A stretch of DNA of 35,428 nt from an uncultured bacterium (lineage in GTDB: Bacteria > Patescibacteriota > Patescibacteriia > Patescibacteriales > UBA12465): positions 1 to 35,428 of the forward strand of contig CAIQRY010000068.1 in assembly GCA_903874345.1 (NCBI GenBank), given 5' to 3'. Position 1 is the stretch's first letter; each line of letters begins with the position of its first letter. Below are positions 1 to 6,534 of the stretch, piece after piece. Under the pieces are notes generated by a model that searched no databases, was not told where the DNA came from, and was given only the letters and a program-made list of their open reading frames with translations. A program made the translations under genes and the position numbers.

Positions 1-17
1 AATAATCAATAAAATAT

Positions 18-170
18 ATGTTAACAATAGAAAAAATGAAAGAGTTAGTCGGCCCGAAATCCTCAGAATATACCGACGCTCAATTAATGGAAGTTAGCCG
101 TGATTTGTATCAATTATCTTATTTGGCTTTTGAGTATTATAAACGCCATATTAATCCAACCTTAATGTAG
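18..170 (+). CDS. Small 50-residue protein upstream of the recombinase
   Basis: The frame runs from ATG at 18 to TAG at 168-170 and encodes 50 residues, beginning MLTIEKMKELVGPKSSEYTD and ending in NPTLM. It is mostly polar, with a predicted helical centre rich in Leu, Tyr and Glu (around LMEVSRDLYQLSYLAFEYY), no signal peptide and no membrane segment. It lies about 190 bases upstream of the serine recombinase on the same strand. The function is unknown. Small proteins beside serine integrases can be recombination directionality factors, but nothing in the sequence proves that role. Composition and position support a real gene. Confidence 0.6.
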   Translation: MLTIEKMKELVGPKSSEYTDAQLMEVSRDLYQLSYLAFEYYKRHINPTLM

Positions 171-177
171 CTTAATC

Positions 178-205
178 TTGTAAAAAAGAGAATTTATGCT
201 AATAT
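178..205 (+). promoter_or_regulatory. Predicted promoter of the recombinase leader
   Basis: A TTGTAA -35-like box (178-183) is followed after 16 bases by an extended -10, TGC then TAATAT (200-205). The predicted transcript start is at about 211-212, exactly where the long inverted repeat and a possible ATG begin. The match is moderate, but its position relative to the leader structure supports it. Confidence 0.4.
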
Positions 206-210
206 CTTTG

Positions 211-273
211 ATGGACACAATTAATATGGCAAATACTCACTCAAGTCATAATGACGGCGAGATGTCGTTTTGA
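211..273 (+). CDS. Possible 20-codon leader peptide in the recombinase leader
   Basis: ATG at 211 opens a 20-codon frame (starting MDTINMANTHSS) that ends in TGA at 271-273. It begins at the predicted transcript start, so it would be read from a leaderless mRNA. It contains the whole 5' arm of the long leader stem, so translating ribosomes would hold that stem open. There is no homology or composition argument; the frame may be accidental. Confidence 0.22.
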   Translation: MDTINMANTHSSHNDGEMSF

Positions 274-323
274 GATAAAGGGAGCAGTAGCTGTTTCAAT
301 TGAGTGTTTGCTTAATTGTGTCC
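213..323 (+). promoter_or_regulatory. Long leader stem, possible anti-terminator
   Basis: Bases 213-224 are perfectly complementary to 312-323 (12 pairs). After a 4-base bulge (225-228), bases 229-239 pair with 301-311 (11 pairs, one G-U). The resulting 23-pair stem encloses a smaller pairing, CTCAA (240-244) with TTGAG (270-274). Its 3' arm lies inside the loop of the downstream terminator stem, so the two structures interfere with each other. An alternative reading is a DNA recombination or binding site rather than an RNA element. Confidence 0.55.
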
Positions 324-346
324 AACAGTTTACTGCTCTCTTTTTA
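280..346 (+). terminator. Intrinsic terminator (attenuator) just upstream of the recombinase
   Basis: Bases 280-295 pair with 324-340 in a stem of about 16 pairs with one bulged T and two G-U pairs. The stem is followed directly by TTTTT (341-345) and an AT-rich stretch. It stands only about 20 bases before the recombinase ATG at 361, so it would stop transcription before the gene unless it is prevented from forming. Its 28-base loop carries the 3' arm of the upstream long stem. Confidence 0.6.
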
Positions 347-360
347 TTAATTTTAAATTT

Positions 361-1917
361 ATGACTAAAAAAGGAATTATCTATTACCGGGTTTCGACTG
401 AAGATCAGGCTCAATCCGGTGTTAGCTTAGAACAACAGAAAAATGCTTGTTTGGAATACGCTGGTAAGCACGATATTGAAGTTGTCGAAATGTTCCACGA
501 TGACGGCGTGTCGGCGAAAACTATTGAACGGCCGGGGCTAAAAGAATTATTAAAATACTGTGTGAAAAACGCCAAAAATCTTGATTGTGTAATCGTTTAT
601 AAAATCGACCGCTTGTCTCGAAATGTTAATGACTATACCGGCATCCTGGCGTCGCTCTATAAACTTAAAATCAAGTTTATATCGACGACAGAAACGGTTG
701 ACGAAACGCCGAGCGGTCGGTTAGTTGGAACGATTGTTGCCTCGGTCGCTCAATTTGATAATGATGTTAGGAGCGAAAGAATCGCCTCTTGTATGCACGA
801 AAGGATAAAACAAGGCGTTTGGTGTTTTAAAGCCCCCTTTGGCTATTTAAACGCTCGAGACGCTCAAAATAAAGCGATGATAATTTTCGATAAGGTGCGT
901 ATGCCTTTAATCAAATTAGCCTTTGAACGATTTGCGACCGGCTTATATCAAATTGAACAAGTCAGGAAGATGTTAAATGATAAAGGCTTTAGAACGCATA
1001 AAGGCCGAGAGTTAACCCTACAGACACTCCATGAATTACTTCGAGAAAAATTCTATATTGGGATTATGACGGTTAAAGGCCAAGAATATGCCGGCAGTCA
1101 TGAAAAATTTATTGATGAGCGGATTTTTTGGCAGTGTCAGAAATTATTTAGAAACGCCGATAAGGGCGATTGTATTTCTTTAGGCCGAGTTAATGAAAGT
1201 TTTCCTCTAAGGCATTTTGTAGTTTGCCCGCATTGTGGCAGTCCGCTAACCGCTTGTTTTTCAACCGGTAAGATGGGCATTAAATATCCCTATTATAAAT
1301 GCTATAACAAAAAATGCGGTCGGTTAAAATCAATTACTAAAAAAGAAGTTGAAGACAGTTTTTCGCTTGGTTTAAAAAAGATTAGTTATCAGCCCTATAT
1401 GGCCAAGGCCGTTAAAAGAGCGATTATCGAAGTTTATGATGAGAGAAAGAATGAGATATATAGTAATTTTGGTTCGCTCAAGTCGCAACTGGAAAATTTA
1501 AAAGCCGAGAAAGATAAATTAATCGAGATGAAGAAAAAGGAATTATTGGATGATGAGGATTTTAGGGAAGAAATGGATAAGGTAAAAATTATGCTGTCCG
1601 ACAAACAGGAAAGACTCTTGAATTGTAAAGATGACGGTTTTGACGTTAAAAAGAATCTCGATAAAGTTTTTGATTTTATGTGCGATCTGCCAGACTTTTA
1701 TGAAAAGGCTGATTATGCCACTAAACTCAAAGTTCAGAGTTCGATTTTTAAGGAAAAGCCCTCTTTTAATTTTTACACATTTCAAACTCCGAAATTATCG
1801 CCAATCTTAGAAACAAAAAGAGACTTGGAATGCTCCAAATCTCGTAATGTGGACCCTAAGGGATTCGAACCCTTGACCTCCTGCTTGCAAAGCAGGCGCT
1901 CTAACCAGCTGAGCTAA
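361..1917 (+). CDS. Large serine recombinase (site-specific integrase/resolvase family)
   Basis: This enzyme cuts and rejoins DNA at attachment sites through a serine-phosphate intermediate. From ATG at 361 it has 518 residues, starting MTKKGIIYYRVSTEDQAQSG. The N-terminal resolvase domain (about 1-150) has the nucleophile Ser12 in YRVST and the conserved KIDRLSR (81-87) and SER (138-140) segments. A recombinase domain follows (about 155-270), then a zinc ribbon with Cys289, Cys292, Cys314 and Cys319, and a lysine- and glutamate-rich coiled coil (about 370-425). A longer frame from a TTG at 316 starts inside the terminator hairpin and is rejected. Residues 497-518 are read from the antisense strand of the tRNA-Ala gene and so are not an evolved protein domain; in the excised element the C-terminus would probably differ. 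Confidence 0.93.
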   Translation: MTKKGIIYYRVSTEDQAQSGVSLEQQKNACLEYAGKHDIEVVEMFHDDGVSAKTIERPGLKELLKYCVKNAKNLDCVIVYKIDRLSRNVNDYTGILASLYKLKIKFISTTETVDETPSGRLVGTIVASVAQFDNDVRSERIASCMHERIKQGVWCFKAPFGYLNARDAQNKAMIIFDKVRMPLIKLAFERFATGLYQIEQVRKMLNDKGFRTHKGRELTLQTLHELLREKFYIGIMTVKGQEYAGSHEKFIDERIFWQCQKLFRNADKGDCISLGRVNESFPLRHFVVCPHCGSPLTACFSTGKMGIKYPYYKCYNKKCGRLKSITKKEVEDSFSLGLKKISYQPYMAKAVKRAIIEVYDERKNEIYSNFGSLKSQLENLKAEKDKLIEMKKKELLDDEDFREEMDKVKIMLSDKQERLLNCKDDGFDVKKNLDKVFDFMCDLPDFYEKADYATKLKVQSSIFKEKPSFNFYTFQTPKLSPILETKRDLECSKSRNVDPKGFEPLTSCLQSRRSNQLS

Positions 1918-1923
1918 GGGCCC
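1850..1923 (-). tRNA. tRNA-Ala (anticodon UGC)
   Basis: Read on the minus strand, the sequence folds into a complete cloverleaf. The 7-pair acceptor stem is GGGCCCT with AGGGTCC, and it includes the G3-U70 wobble pair that specifies alanine. There is a GCTC/GAGC D stem, a CCTGC/GCAGG anticodon stem with loop TTTGCAA (anticodon TGC, plus-strand 1887-1889), and an AAGGG/CCCTT T stem with TTCGAAT. The discriminator is A (base 1850). CCA is not encoded. The gene lies 28 bases downstream of the small membrane protein gene on the same strand and may share its transcript. Its 3' end is the probable integration site of the recombinase element. Confidence 0.97.
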
Positions 1924-1951
1924 AGAAATTATTTAGTGCTTTTTAAATTAA

Positions 1952-2209
1952 TTATTGCGGTTGGCTGTATCTTAATAAGGGGGCAAGTAGCCATTGCATA
2001 AAATCTGGGCCGCTACCCGTCATAACAACAATGCCGATGAAGACGGCGAGTAAACCGACCAGTTTATAACCCAATCTTGAGCCACCCTCAGAGCCGAATT
2101 TGTCTTCAAACCAGGCGATGCGCCCGAAGTTATTAATAAACCACTCCGTCTTCATGACCAAGAAAACGCCGGCGGCCGTAATAACGATTCCTAATAAAAC
2201 ATGTCCCAT
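1952..2209 (-). CDS. Small two-helix membrane protein of unknown function
   Basis: This 85-residue protein has two hydrophobic segments, at about 3-18 (LLGIVITAAGVFLVM) and about 48-65 (KLVGLLAVFIGIVVMTGSG), joined by an acidic and aromatic loop (WFEDKFGSEGGSR). The topology suggests both ends on the same side of the inner membrane. It starts 9 bases after the M23 peptidase gene and is followed by tRNA-Ala, so the three probably form one minus-strand transcript. The family looks like a conserved hypothetical, and I do not recognise a function. Association with the envelope is inferred from the neighbour and the helices. Confidence 0.8.
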   Translation of the reverse strand: MGHVLLGIVITAAGVFLVMKTEWFINNFGRIAWFEDKFGSEGGSRLGYKLVGLLAVFIGIVVMTGSGPDFMQWLLAPLLRYSQPQ

Positions 2210-2218
2210 ATTATAAAT

Positions 2219-3340
2219 TTATTTTATATAGTTAAGAGGATTATATCTAGTCCCGCTAACAATTACTTCGAAATGAAGATGCGGCCCAGTCGACCAACCA
2301 GTCGAACCCATGGCCATGATATTTTCACCTTTCGTTACTTCGTCACCGACTTTAACGAATAATTTAGAAGAATGTCCGTAACGAGTTTTTATACCATTGC
2401 CATGATCGATAACGATGCTGTTGCCGTAACCCGTGGCCCAGCCGGCAAAGATAACGACGCCATCAGCCGCCGCGTAAACCGGTGTTCCGGATTTATTAGC
2501 AATATCTACGCCAGGATGACGCCAGGAAAAGTATTGTGTTAGATGATGACCTTCGGTTGGCCAAGTCATTTTACCAGCGCTCACCGTTTTAGACGGGGAA
2601 GACTGAATCAGGTTGCTAATAATACTTATCCCGGTTCTATTCTGAGTCGTTGGCTTAACAACGGCAATCGTTTCGACGATTCGCCGTGCCCCGGGAACAA
2701 TAATTTTCTCTCCCGCCGTTAAACCGTTGGCTACATTATTACAGCTTAAAATTTTGTCGACGTCAATATTATAAGTTTTAGCTATTTTAGCAACGGTGTC
2801 GCCGCGCTTCACCGTATACAAGATGCCGCTATAAGGCAAAATAGTCAGTTTGTCTCCCGGTCTAATGAAACCGTAAGCATTTAGATTATTAGCCCAGATT
2901 ATCGTGTTGCTGGTAATTCCAAATTTACGAGCAATCGTTGAAATCGCATCGCCATTCTGGACAGTGTAATAAATGATTTCCGTCCGTTGTGTGGTAGGCG
3001 CGGTGTCATCGCCGCTCATGATAATCGTCGAAGGTTTAAAAATCGAATCGTTGTTATCGCTGAATATCGGTAAATCATTATTATCTGTATTATCGCTTAA
3101 TTGTCCGACGAACGATAATCCGTTTTGTTTTTCTAAAGAGCAGGAATTACTGACATATTTTTCTTTGCCCGCGCTTAACATGCTGGCCGGGGAAGCGGTT
3201 TCTTCGACTAATTGTTCAATCGGCAGATTGCCAAATTCCGTGTTAACCAGATGGGCCATGGTCGTTTGTGGAATTTTGGTTTCTATGGCCACGGCCTGGT
3301 TGCGATTATAAAGATTTCCAAAAAATAAGATTAAGACCAT
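2219..3340 (-). CDS. LysM-M23 family metallopeptidase (true start probably upstream, up to about 3607)
   Basis: This is a probable peptidoglycan endopeptidase acting outside the membrane. Numbered from the only ATG (3340), two LysM wall-binding domains lie at about 122-169 and 172-217. A C-terminal M23 domain (about 258-373) carries the zinc ligands His275 and Asp279 (HPGVD) and the HLH motif at 354-356 (GPHLHFE). The ATG falls in the middle of a hydrophobic segment. The frame stays open upstream to a stop at 3623-3625, and this stretch encodes a convincing basic and hydrophobic N-terminus, including FRFIFGGVFVKILIGIYY and LLYWFILAMVLILFFGNLY. It contains no ATG, GTG or TTG. A predicted promoter ends just beyond it, so a rare start such as the ATC at 3605-3607 (462 residues) is likely. 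The coordinates given are the minimal ATG version. Confidence 0.88.
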   Translation of the reverse strand: MVLILFFGNLYNRNQAVAIETKIPQTTMAHLVNTEFGNLPIEQLVEETASPASMLSAGKEKYVSNSCSLEKQNGLSFVGQLSDNTDNNDLPIFSDNNDSIFKPSTIIMSGDDTAPTTQRTEIIYYTVQNGDAISTIARKFGITSNTIIWANNLNAYGFIRPGDKLTILPYSGILYTVKRGDTVAKIAKTYNIDVDKILSCNNVANGLTAGEKIIVPGARRIVETIAVVKPTTQNRTGISIISNLIQSSPSKTVSAGKMTWPTEGHHLTQYFSWRHPGVDIANKSGTPVYAAADGVVIFAGWATGYGNSIVIDHGNGIKTRYGHSSKLFVKVGDEVTKGENIMAMGSTGWSTGPHLHFEVIVSGTRYNPLNYIK

Positions 3341-3630
3341 TGCTAGAATGAACCAATATAATAGTTTTTCTTTAAAAAATTCGCGCCAAGTTTTGTCAAC
3401 AAGATTGTTCTTTTTTAAGCGAAAAAGACGGTAATATATGCCGATTAATATTTTTACAAATACCCCGCCAAAGATAAAACGAAAAAAGCCGGCGAATCCC
3501 CGGAATAGTGCGGCCAGTAAATTTCCTGAAAATCGTAGGAATTTAATGATTCCTAAGGCGATTTCAATGCCTATTTTTTTAAATTGGCGATTATTAGCGT
3601 CCGCGATATGATTAAAGTTAAGTTATTCTC

Positions 3631-3660
3631 ATACTATCATTTTTAAACTTTTATCGTCAA
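3631..3660 (-). promoter_or_regulatory. Predicted promoter of the M23 peptidase transcript
   Basis: On the minus strand, TTGACG (3655-3660) and TAGTAT (3631-3636) are separated by 18 bases. The predicted start is near 3624, immediately upstream of the open frame that extends the M23 peptidase. It is divergent from the phosphoglycerate mutase promoter. Confidence 0.55.
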
Positions 3661-3665
3661 TTTGT

Positions 3666-3673
3666 GATATAAT
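3666..3673 (+). promoter_or_regulatory. Extended -10 promoter of the phosphoglycerate mutase gene
   Basis: TATAAT at 3668-3673 overlaps a TG one base upstream (TGATATAAT), a good extended -10. No clear -35 is seen, which is common for this type. It lies 30 bases before the mutase ATG and 5 bases from the -35 of the divergent promoter, so the two promoters share one control region. Confidence 0.55.
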
Positions 3674-3703
3674 AATAAAGTAGAGAATAAAAAAATATTT
3701 CTT

Positions 3704-4369
3704 ATGTTTAAAATTGTATTACTCCGTCACGGCGAGAGTGTTTGGAATAAGAAAGGACTGTTTACTGGTTGGACCGATGTGGATTTAAGCCCGCGCGGTC
3801 GCTCTGAGTCGCGAGCAGCTGGTCAAACTCTGAAAGCAAAGAAATTTGTTTTCGATTATGCTTTTACTTCGAAACTTAAGCGGGCGCAAAAAACTTTAGC
3901 CCTGGTTTTAGGTGAGATGAAACTGAAAAATTTACCGGTTAAAGTAGATTGGCGACTTAACGAACGGCATTACGGCGACCTGCAAGGCAAAAATAAAGAA
4001 ATGATTCGGAAAAAATATGGCGATAAGCAATTTTTGCTTTGGCGTCGCGGTTATAGCGCTACGCCACCGGGTGGGGAAAGCCTAAAGGACGTGGAAAAAA
4101 GAGTAGTCGCTTGTTGGCGAGGAAAGATTATGCCGGAAATTAAAAAAGGCCACCTAATTATTATTACGGCATCAGGCAATAGTTTAAGGGCCCTAGTTAA
4201 ATATTTGGATAAGATGACGGCGGCTGAAATCAGCGAGCTTAATATTCCTTATGGTACGCCCTTAGTTTATGAATTTGATGCGGTCTTAAAACCGATTCGG
4301 CATTATTATTTAGGCGACCAGAAAAAAATCAAAGCCGTGATGCGGGAAGTGAAGAAGCAGGGGAAATAG
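3704..4369 (+). CDS. gpmA: 2,3-bisphosphoglycerate-dependent phosphoglycerate mutase-like protein
   Basis: This family interconverts 3- and 2-phosphoglycerate in glycolysis through a phosphohistidine. The 221-residue protein has the RHGE motif with the phospho-acceptor His9 (LLRHGES), the FTGWTDVDLS segment, a KLKRA arginine, the NERHYGDLQG motif with its catalytic Glu, and WRRGY. It is shorter than the E. coli enzyme (about 250 residues): the lid loop after ATPP is reduced, passing directly to GGESL. The motif that normally reads AHGNSLRAL, with the second catalytic His, reads TASGNSLRAL here, so that His is replaced by Ser. The flanking NSLRALVKYLD and NIPYGTPLVYEFD segments are intact. Family membership is secure; normal mutase activity is uncertain. 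It has its own promoter and terminator. Confidence 0.9.
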   Translation: MFKIVLLRHGESVWNKKGLFTGWTDVDLSPRGRSESRAAGQTLKAKKFVFDYAFTSKLKRAQKTLALVLGEMKLKNLPVKVDWRLNERHYGDLQGKNKEMIRKKYGDKQFLLWRRGYSATPPGGESLKDVEKRVVACWRGKIMPEIKKGHLIIITASGNSLRALVKYLDKMTAAEISELNIPYGTPLVYEFDAVLKPIRHYYLGDQKKIKAVMREVKKQGK

Positions 4370-4396
4370 ATTAATAAAATTAATTGGATAAAATAA

Positions 4397-4428
4397 AAAA
4401 GCCCGGTGTTAAGTCGGGCTTTTAGTTT
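4397..4428. terminator. Bidirectional terminator between convergent genes
   Basis: AAAAGCCCG (4397-4405) pairs with CGGGCTTTT (4415-4423) around a 9-base loop, with A- and T-runs on both sides. It separates the phosphoglycerate mutase from the convergent orphan membrane protein and can serve both strands. Confidence 0.85.
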
Positions 4429-4438
4429 TTGACCTTTT

Positions 4439-5401
4439 TTAGGCCAGGGGGTTTTTGACATCAATGCCTTTTTTCCCTAAATCTATCATGAGATAATTGA
4501 TGCAGCCAAGAAGCTCATTTCTGTTGGCATCATAGCGTAAAGTAGGAAAACAGGTGCCAGCGAAGTTTAATAATTTTTGGATTCGGTCAACTAGATTTTT
4601 AAGAACATCTTCATCCCATGATTTTTCATAGGAATAAACTAAACTTCTAATCAGTCCTTCAAAAATTAAGGGCTTGAATTCCCGTTTAACATCACTATAC
4701 ATAAGTTTTCCGAGAGTCCGACGTGTAACCTCTTCTCCTAAATAAATATCAACAATTTTTTTCTTTCTGGAAGATTGGTCAAATAAGACAGGTAATCTAC
4801 CGAAATAAGTATTTTGGCAGGAAAAAATTAGTTCAGGGACGCCTTTTTCCAGACATTGTCCGGCAATAAGATTAAAGAAGGATCGGCCCAAAGAATAATT
4901 AGCATGGCTAATCTTGTGAACTATTTGTATCAAATCATCGGTAGACAGTGTAAACCCTGATTTCGCCGTCTGAATTAGCGCGCTTAGATAAATTTCGGCC
5001 GCCTTTTTTTCGGTTTCTTTAGTGTCTGGCTTCAGTAGGCTACAACGATGCATATACTCCAAAGCTAGGAGCGAAAGAGGCAGTCCAACCAGGCTATTGA
5101 AAAGTGCTTCTTCGTTTTCTCGCTTTATTTTTTCGGCGCGAATTTTTTTTATTTCGGCCCATTTTTTATTAATGTATCTGATCAGAAGATAAAGAGATAA
5201 AAGCAGGGCAAGTGGCGCAATCACAACGGCGAAGAAAAGCGAAATGGTGTTCATAGAAACCAAAGAAGGGAGTGCCCCCCAGAGCTTCATGAAGAATGAT
5301 GTAATATCGGTCCAGTAATAGTAACCGGTAATACTTGCGAGAACGACAGCGACGATAACCACGCTTTTGGTTTTGGTCGCAAAACTCAGATTAGTTTTCA
5401 T
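4439..5401 (-). CDS. Orphan membrane protein with a large helical domain, function unknown
   Basis: This 320-residue protein has two membrane segments near the N-terminus, at about 13-29 (SVVIVAVVLASITGYYY) and about 52-76 (TISLFFAVVIAPLALLLSLYLLIRY). A basic and acidic coiled stretch follows (KKWAEIKKIRAEKIKRENEE), then a soluble, mostly alpha-helical domain of about 220 residues on the cytoplasmic side by charge. I recognise no family or catalytic motif. It stands alone, with a near-consensus promoter, a roughly 90-base leader able to fold, and a terminator at its end. That layout fits a single-gene unit, perhaps acquired or lineage-specific. Confidence 0.8.
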   Translation of the reverse strand: MKTNLSFATKTKSVVIVAVVLASITGYYYWTDITSFFMKLWGALPSLVSMNTISLFFAVVIAPLALLLSLYLLIRYINKKWAEIKKIRAEKIKRENEEALFNSLVGLPLSLLALEYMHRCSLLKPDTKETEKKAAEIYLSALIQTAKSGFTLSTDDLIQIVHKISHANYSLGRSFFNLIAGQCLEKGVPELIFSCQNTYFGRLPVLFDQSSRKKKIVDIYLGEEVTRRTLGKLMYSDVKREFKPLIFEGLIRSLVYSYEKSWDEDVLKNLVDRIQKLLNFAGTCFPTLRYDANRNELLGCINYLMIDLGKKGIDVKNPLA

Positions 5402-5491
5402 TATTTTAAGTTTTTAAAGAATACCCTTTACCGGGTCGGTCATTCTTAGGAATTAACGCCTAGGCCATTTTCGACCTATTTGCCCTAAGAA
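5402..5491 (-). promoter_or_regulatory. Structured 5' leader of the orphan membrane protein gene
   Basis: From the predicted transcript start (about 5491), the leader begins with TTCTTAGG (plus-strand 5484-5491), which is perfectly complementary to CCTAAGAA (plus-strand 5443-5450). Inside this stem a 6-pair hairpin forms (TAGGTC with GGCCTA, plus-strand 5473-5478 and 5461-5466). A third small stem, ACCC with GGGT, follows before the ATG. No known riboswitch class is recognised. Confidence 0.4.
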
Positions 5492-5497
5492 CTAGAC

Positions 5498-5527
5498 ATA
5501 ATAGCATTTTTTAACCGTTATTGTCAA
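5498..5527 (-). promoter_or_regulatory. Strong promoter of the orphan membrane protein gene
   Basis: On the minus strand, a perfect TTGACA (5522-5527) and TATTAT (5498-5503) are separated by 18 bases, with a TG extended -10 (TGCTATTAT). This is the best consensus match in the window. Confidence 0.7.
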
Positions 5528-5533
5528 TATATA

Positions 5534-5561
5534 AAAACCGCCCTAGCTAGAGAGTGGTTTT
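5534..5561 (-). terminator. Terminator of the SIS-domain gene
   Basis: AAAACC and GGTTTT (plus-strand 5534-5539 and 5556-5561) form the base of an imperfect stem that continues through CTCT/AGGG with one mismatch. A T-rich tract follows on the minus strand, and there is also one on the plus strand. It sits directly downstream of the SIS gene and just upstream of the next promoter. Confidence 0.55.
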
Positions 5562-5587
5562 ATTTTTGTTTTTATCTTAATTTTAGC

Positions 5588-6505
5588 TTAATTACCCGGA
5601 ACAATAATTTCGAAGGGTTTCTTACTGCCGTAGGCTTTTGGCCCAGTCTGGCAAAAAGATTTAATATTCTTTTTAAAATAGGGCGTTTTATTCCCCTGAA
5701 TCTTGCCAATTAAATAATAAGTTAAGGCCATAATTAAACCGCTTTTAGCATCCTTTGGTAGTTTTATTTCGAGGCGATTTTTCGGTAAACCGAAATATTT
5801 ATTTTGGCCCAAGCTAATTACTAATTCTTTATCCCAAGTATTAACGAATTTAGCATGGCGCGCTTCGCCAAAACTAAAAGCGCGGAGAGAAAGATACGGG
5901 CCGAAGAGTTCGTGTCTCTTAATCTCTAACATCGGGGCGACTAAGCCGAATTCATCCGGCAGGATAAAAGAATAAGCTTGATATTTTCCTAGGTTCTTTG
6001 GGAGTTTTAAGCTTTTGATTAAATTTTTGATTTTCTTCGGATCTTCGCCAGTCGCGCTTAAAATCATCCCGAGATAAGTCGACGTATTATACGTATAGGG
6101 TTCGGCAGTTTTTCGGTAAATAATTTTTTGATCGGCTAAACGAGCGGCACTAGAATTAGGACTACAAGTCATTAAGATCGTTTTTAAGCCCGCTTTTTTA
6201 GCCGCTTTTATTTCCCAAATTGAATCTTTCTCGCCGGAGGCAGAGATAATCAGCGCTTGCTTAATCGTCTTATTCTTAATTAATTTTTTATAAGCGCTTA
6301 AAGTTTGTCGGAAATTACTTTCGTTAGTAACGATGGCTGGGCGACCGGAAAAAATTATTAAGCCTGTATTATAAGCATTGCCGCTTCCGACAACCAGGGG
6401 CAGGTCGAATGATTGAAGATTAAGTCGCGCCGGTTTGTTTTTAATAAAAAAGTTTAGGGCGTCAAGGACGGTTTGGTCTAAATTAGGCAGATTATTAGGA
6501 TTCAT
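5588..6505 (-). CDS. SIS-domain sugar-phosphate isomerase-like protein
   Basis: SIS domains bind phosphosugars in isomerases and in regulators. This 305-residue protein has the expected pattern: a first strand with VVGSGNAYNTGL (about 38-49), a second sugar-binding loop ISASGEKDS (about 87-95), and AKKAGLKTILMTCSPNS (about 101-117), where the chain checks for switching substrates. A second alpha/beta half follows (from about 170 on). The length fits neither full GlmS (about 600) nor bifunctional phosphoglucose/phosphomannose isomerase (about 330-350) exactly, so the substrate cannot be named. It has its own minus-strand promoter and terminator. The glgA/GH57 genes nearby make sugar-phosphate metabolism a reasonable setting. 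Confidence 0.75.
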   Translation of the reverse strand: MNPNNLPNLDQTVLDALNFFIKNKPARLNLQSFDLPLVVGSGNAYNTGLIIFSGRPAIVTNESNFRQTLSAYKKLIKNKTIKQALIISASGEKDSIWEIKAAKKAGLKTILMTCSPNSSAARLADQKIIYRKTAEPYTYNTSTYLGMILSATGEDPKKIKNLIKSLKLPKNLGKYQAYSFILPDEFGLVAPMLEIKRHELFGPYLSLRAFSFGEARHAKFVNTWDKELVISLGQNKYFGLPKNRLEIKLPKDAKSGLIMALTYYLIGKIQGNKTPYFKKNIKSFCQTGPKAYGSKKPFEIIVPGN

Positions 6506-6534
6506 AGTTTTTACTTGATTTTACTTATGTTTTT

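Larger units (their letters stand above)
1..1850. mobile_element. Right end of a probable integrated element at tRNA-Ala (partial)
   Basis: A large serine recombinase gene with a small gene upstream abuts the 3' end of a tRNA-Ala gene and runs towards it. This is the usual geometry of an integrative element that uses a tRNA 3' end as its attachment site. The last codons of the recombinase lie inside the antisense tRNA, so the junction is within or beside the tRNA. The other end and the second copy of the attachment core must lie left of base 1, so the element's size and cargo cannot be judged. The element is an inference from gene arrangement; no repeated core can be seen in the window. Confidence 0.45.

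Noticed and set aside
316-360. Alternative TTG start for the recombinase at 316
   Set aside because: It lies inside the terminator hairpin and its 15 residues do not resemble the resolvase N-terminus; ATG 361 starts directly with the conserved segment.
1826-1840. TTGGA/TCCAA inverted repeat beside the tRNA as an attachment-site centre
   Set aside because: Five pairs only, with no second copy in the window to compare; too weak to call.
1850-1917. Recombinase C-terminal tail as a genuine protein domain
   Set aside because: It is exactly the antisense reading of the tRNA-Ala cloverleaf.
2973-3311. 112-residue plus-strand frame inside the M23 peptidase gene
   Set aside because: It is a shadow of the real minus-strand gene, with no domain and no start context.
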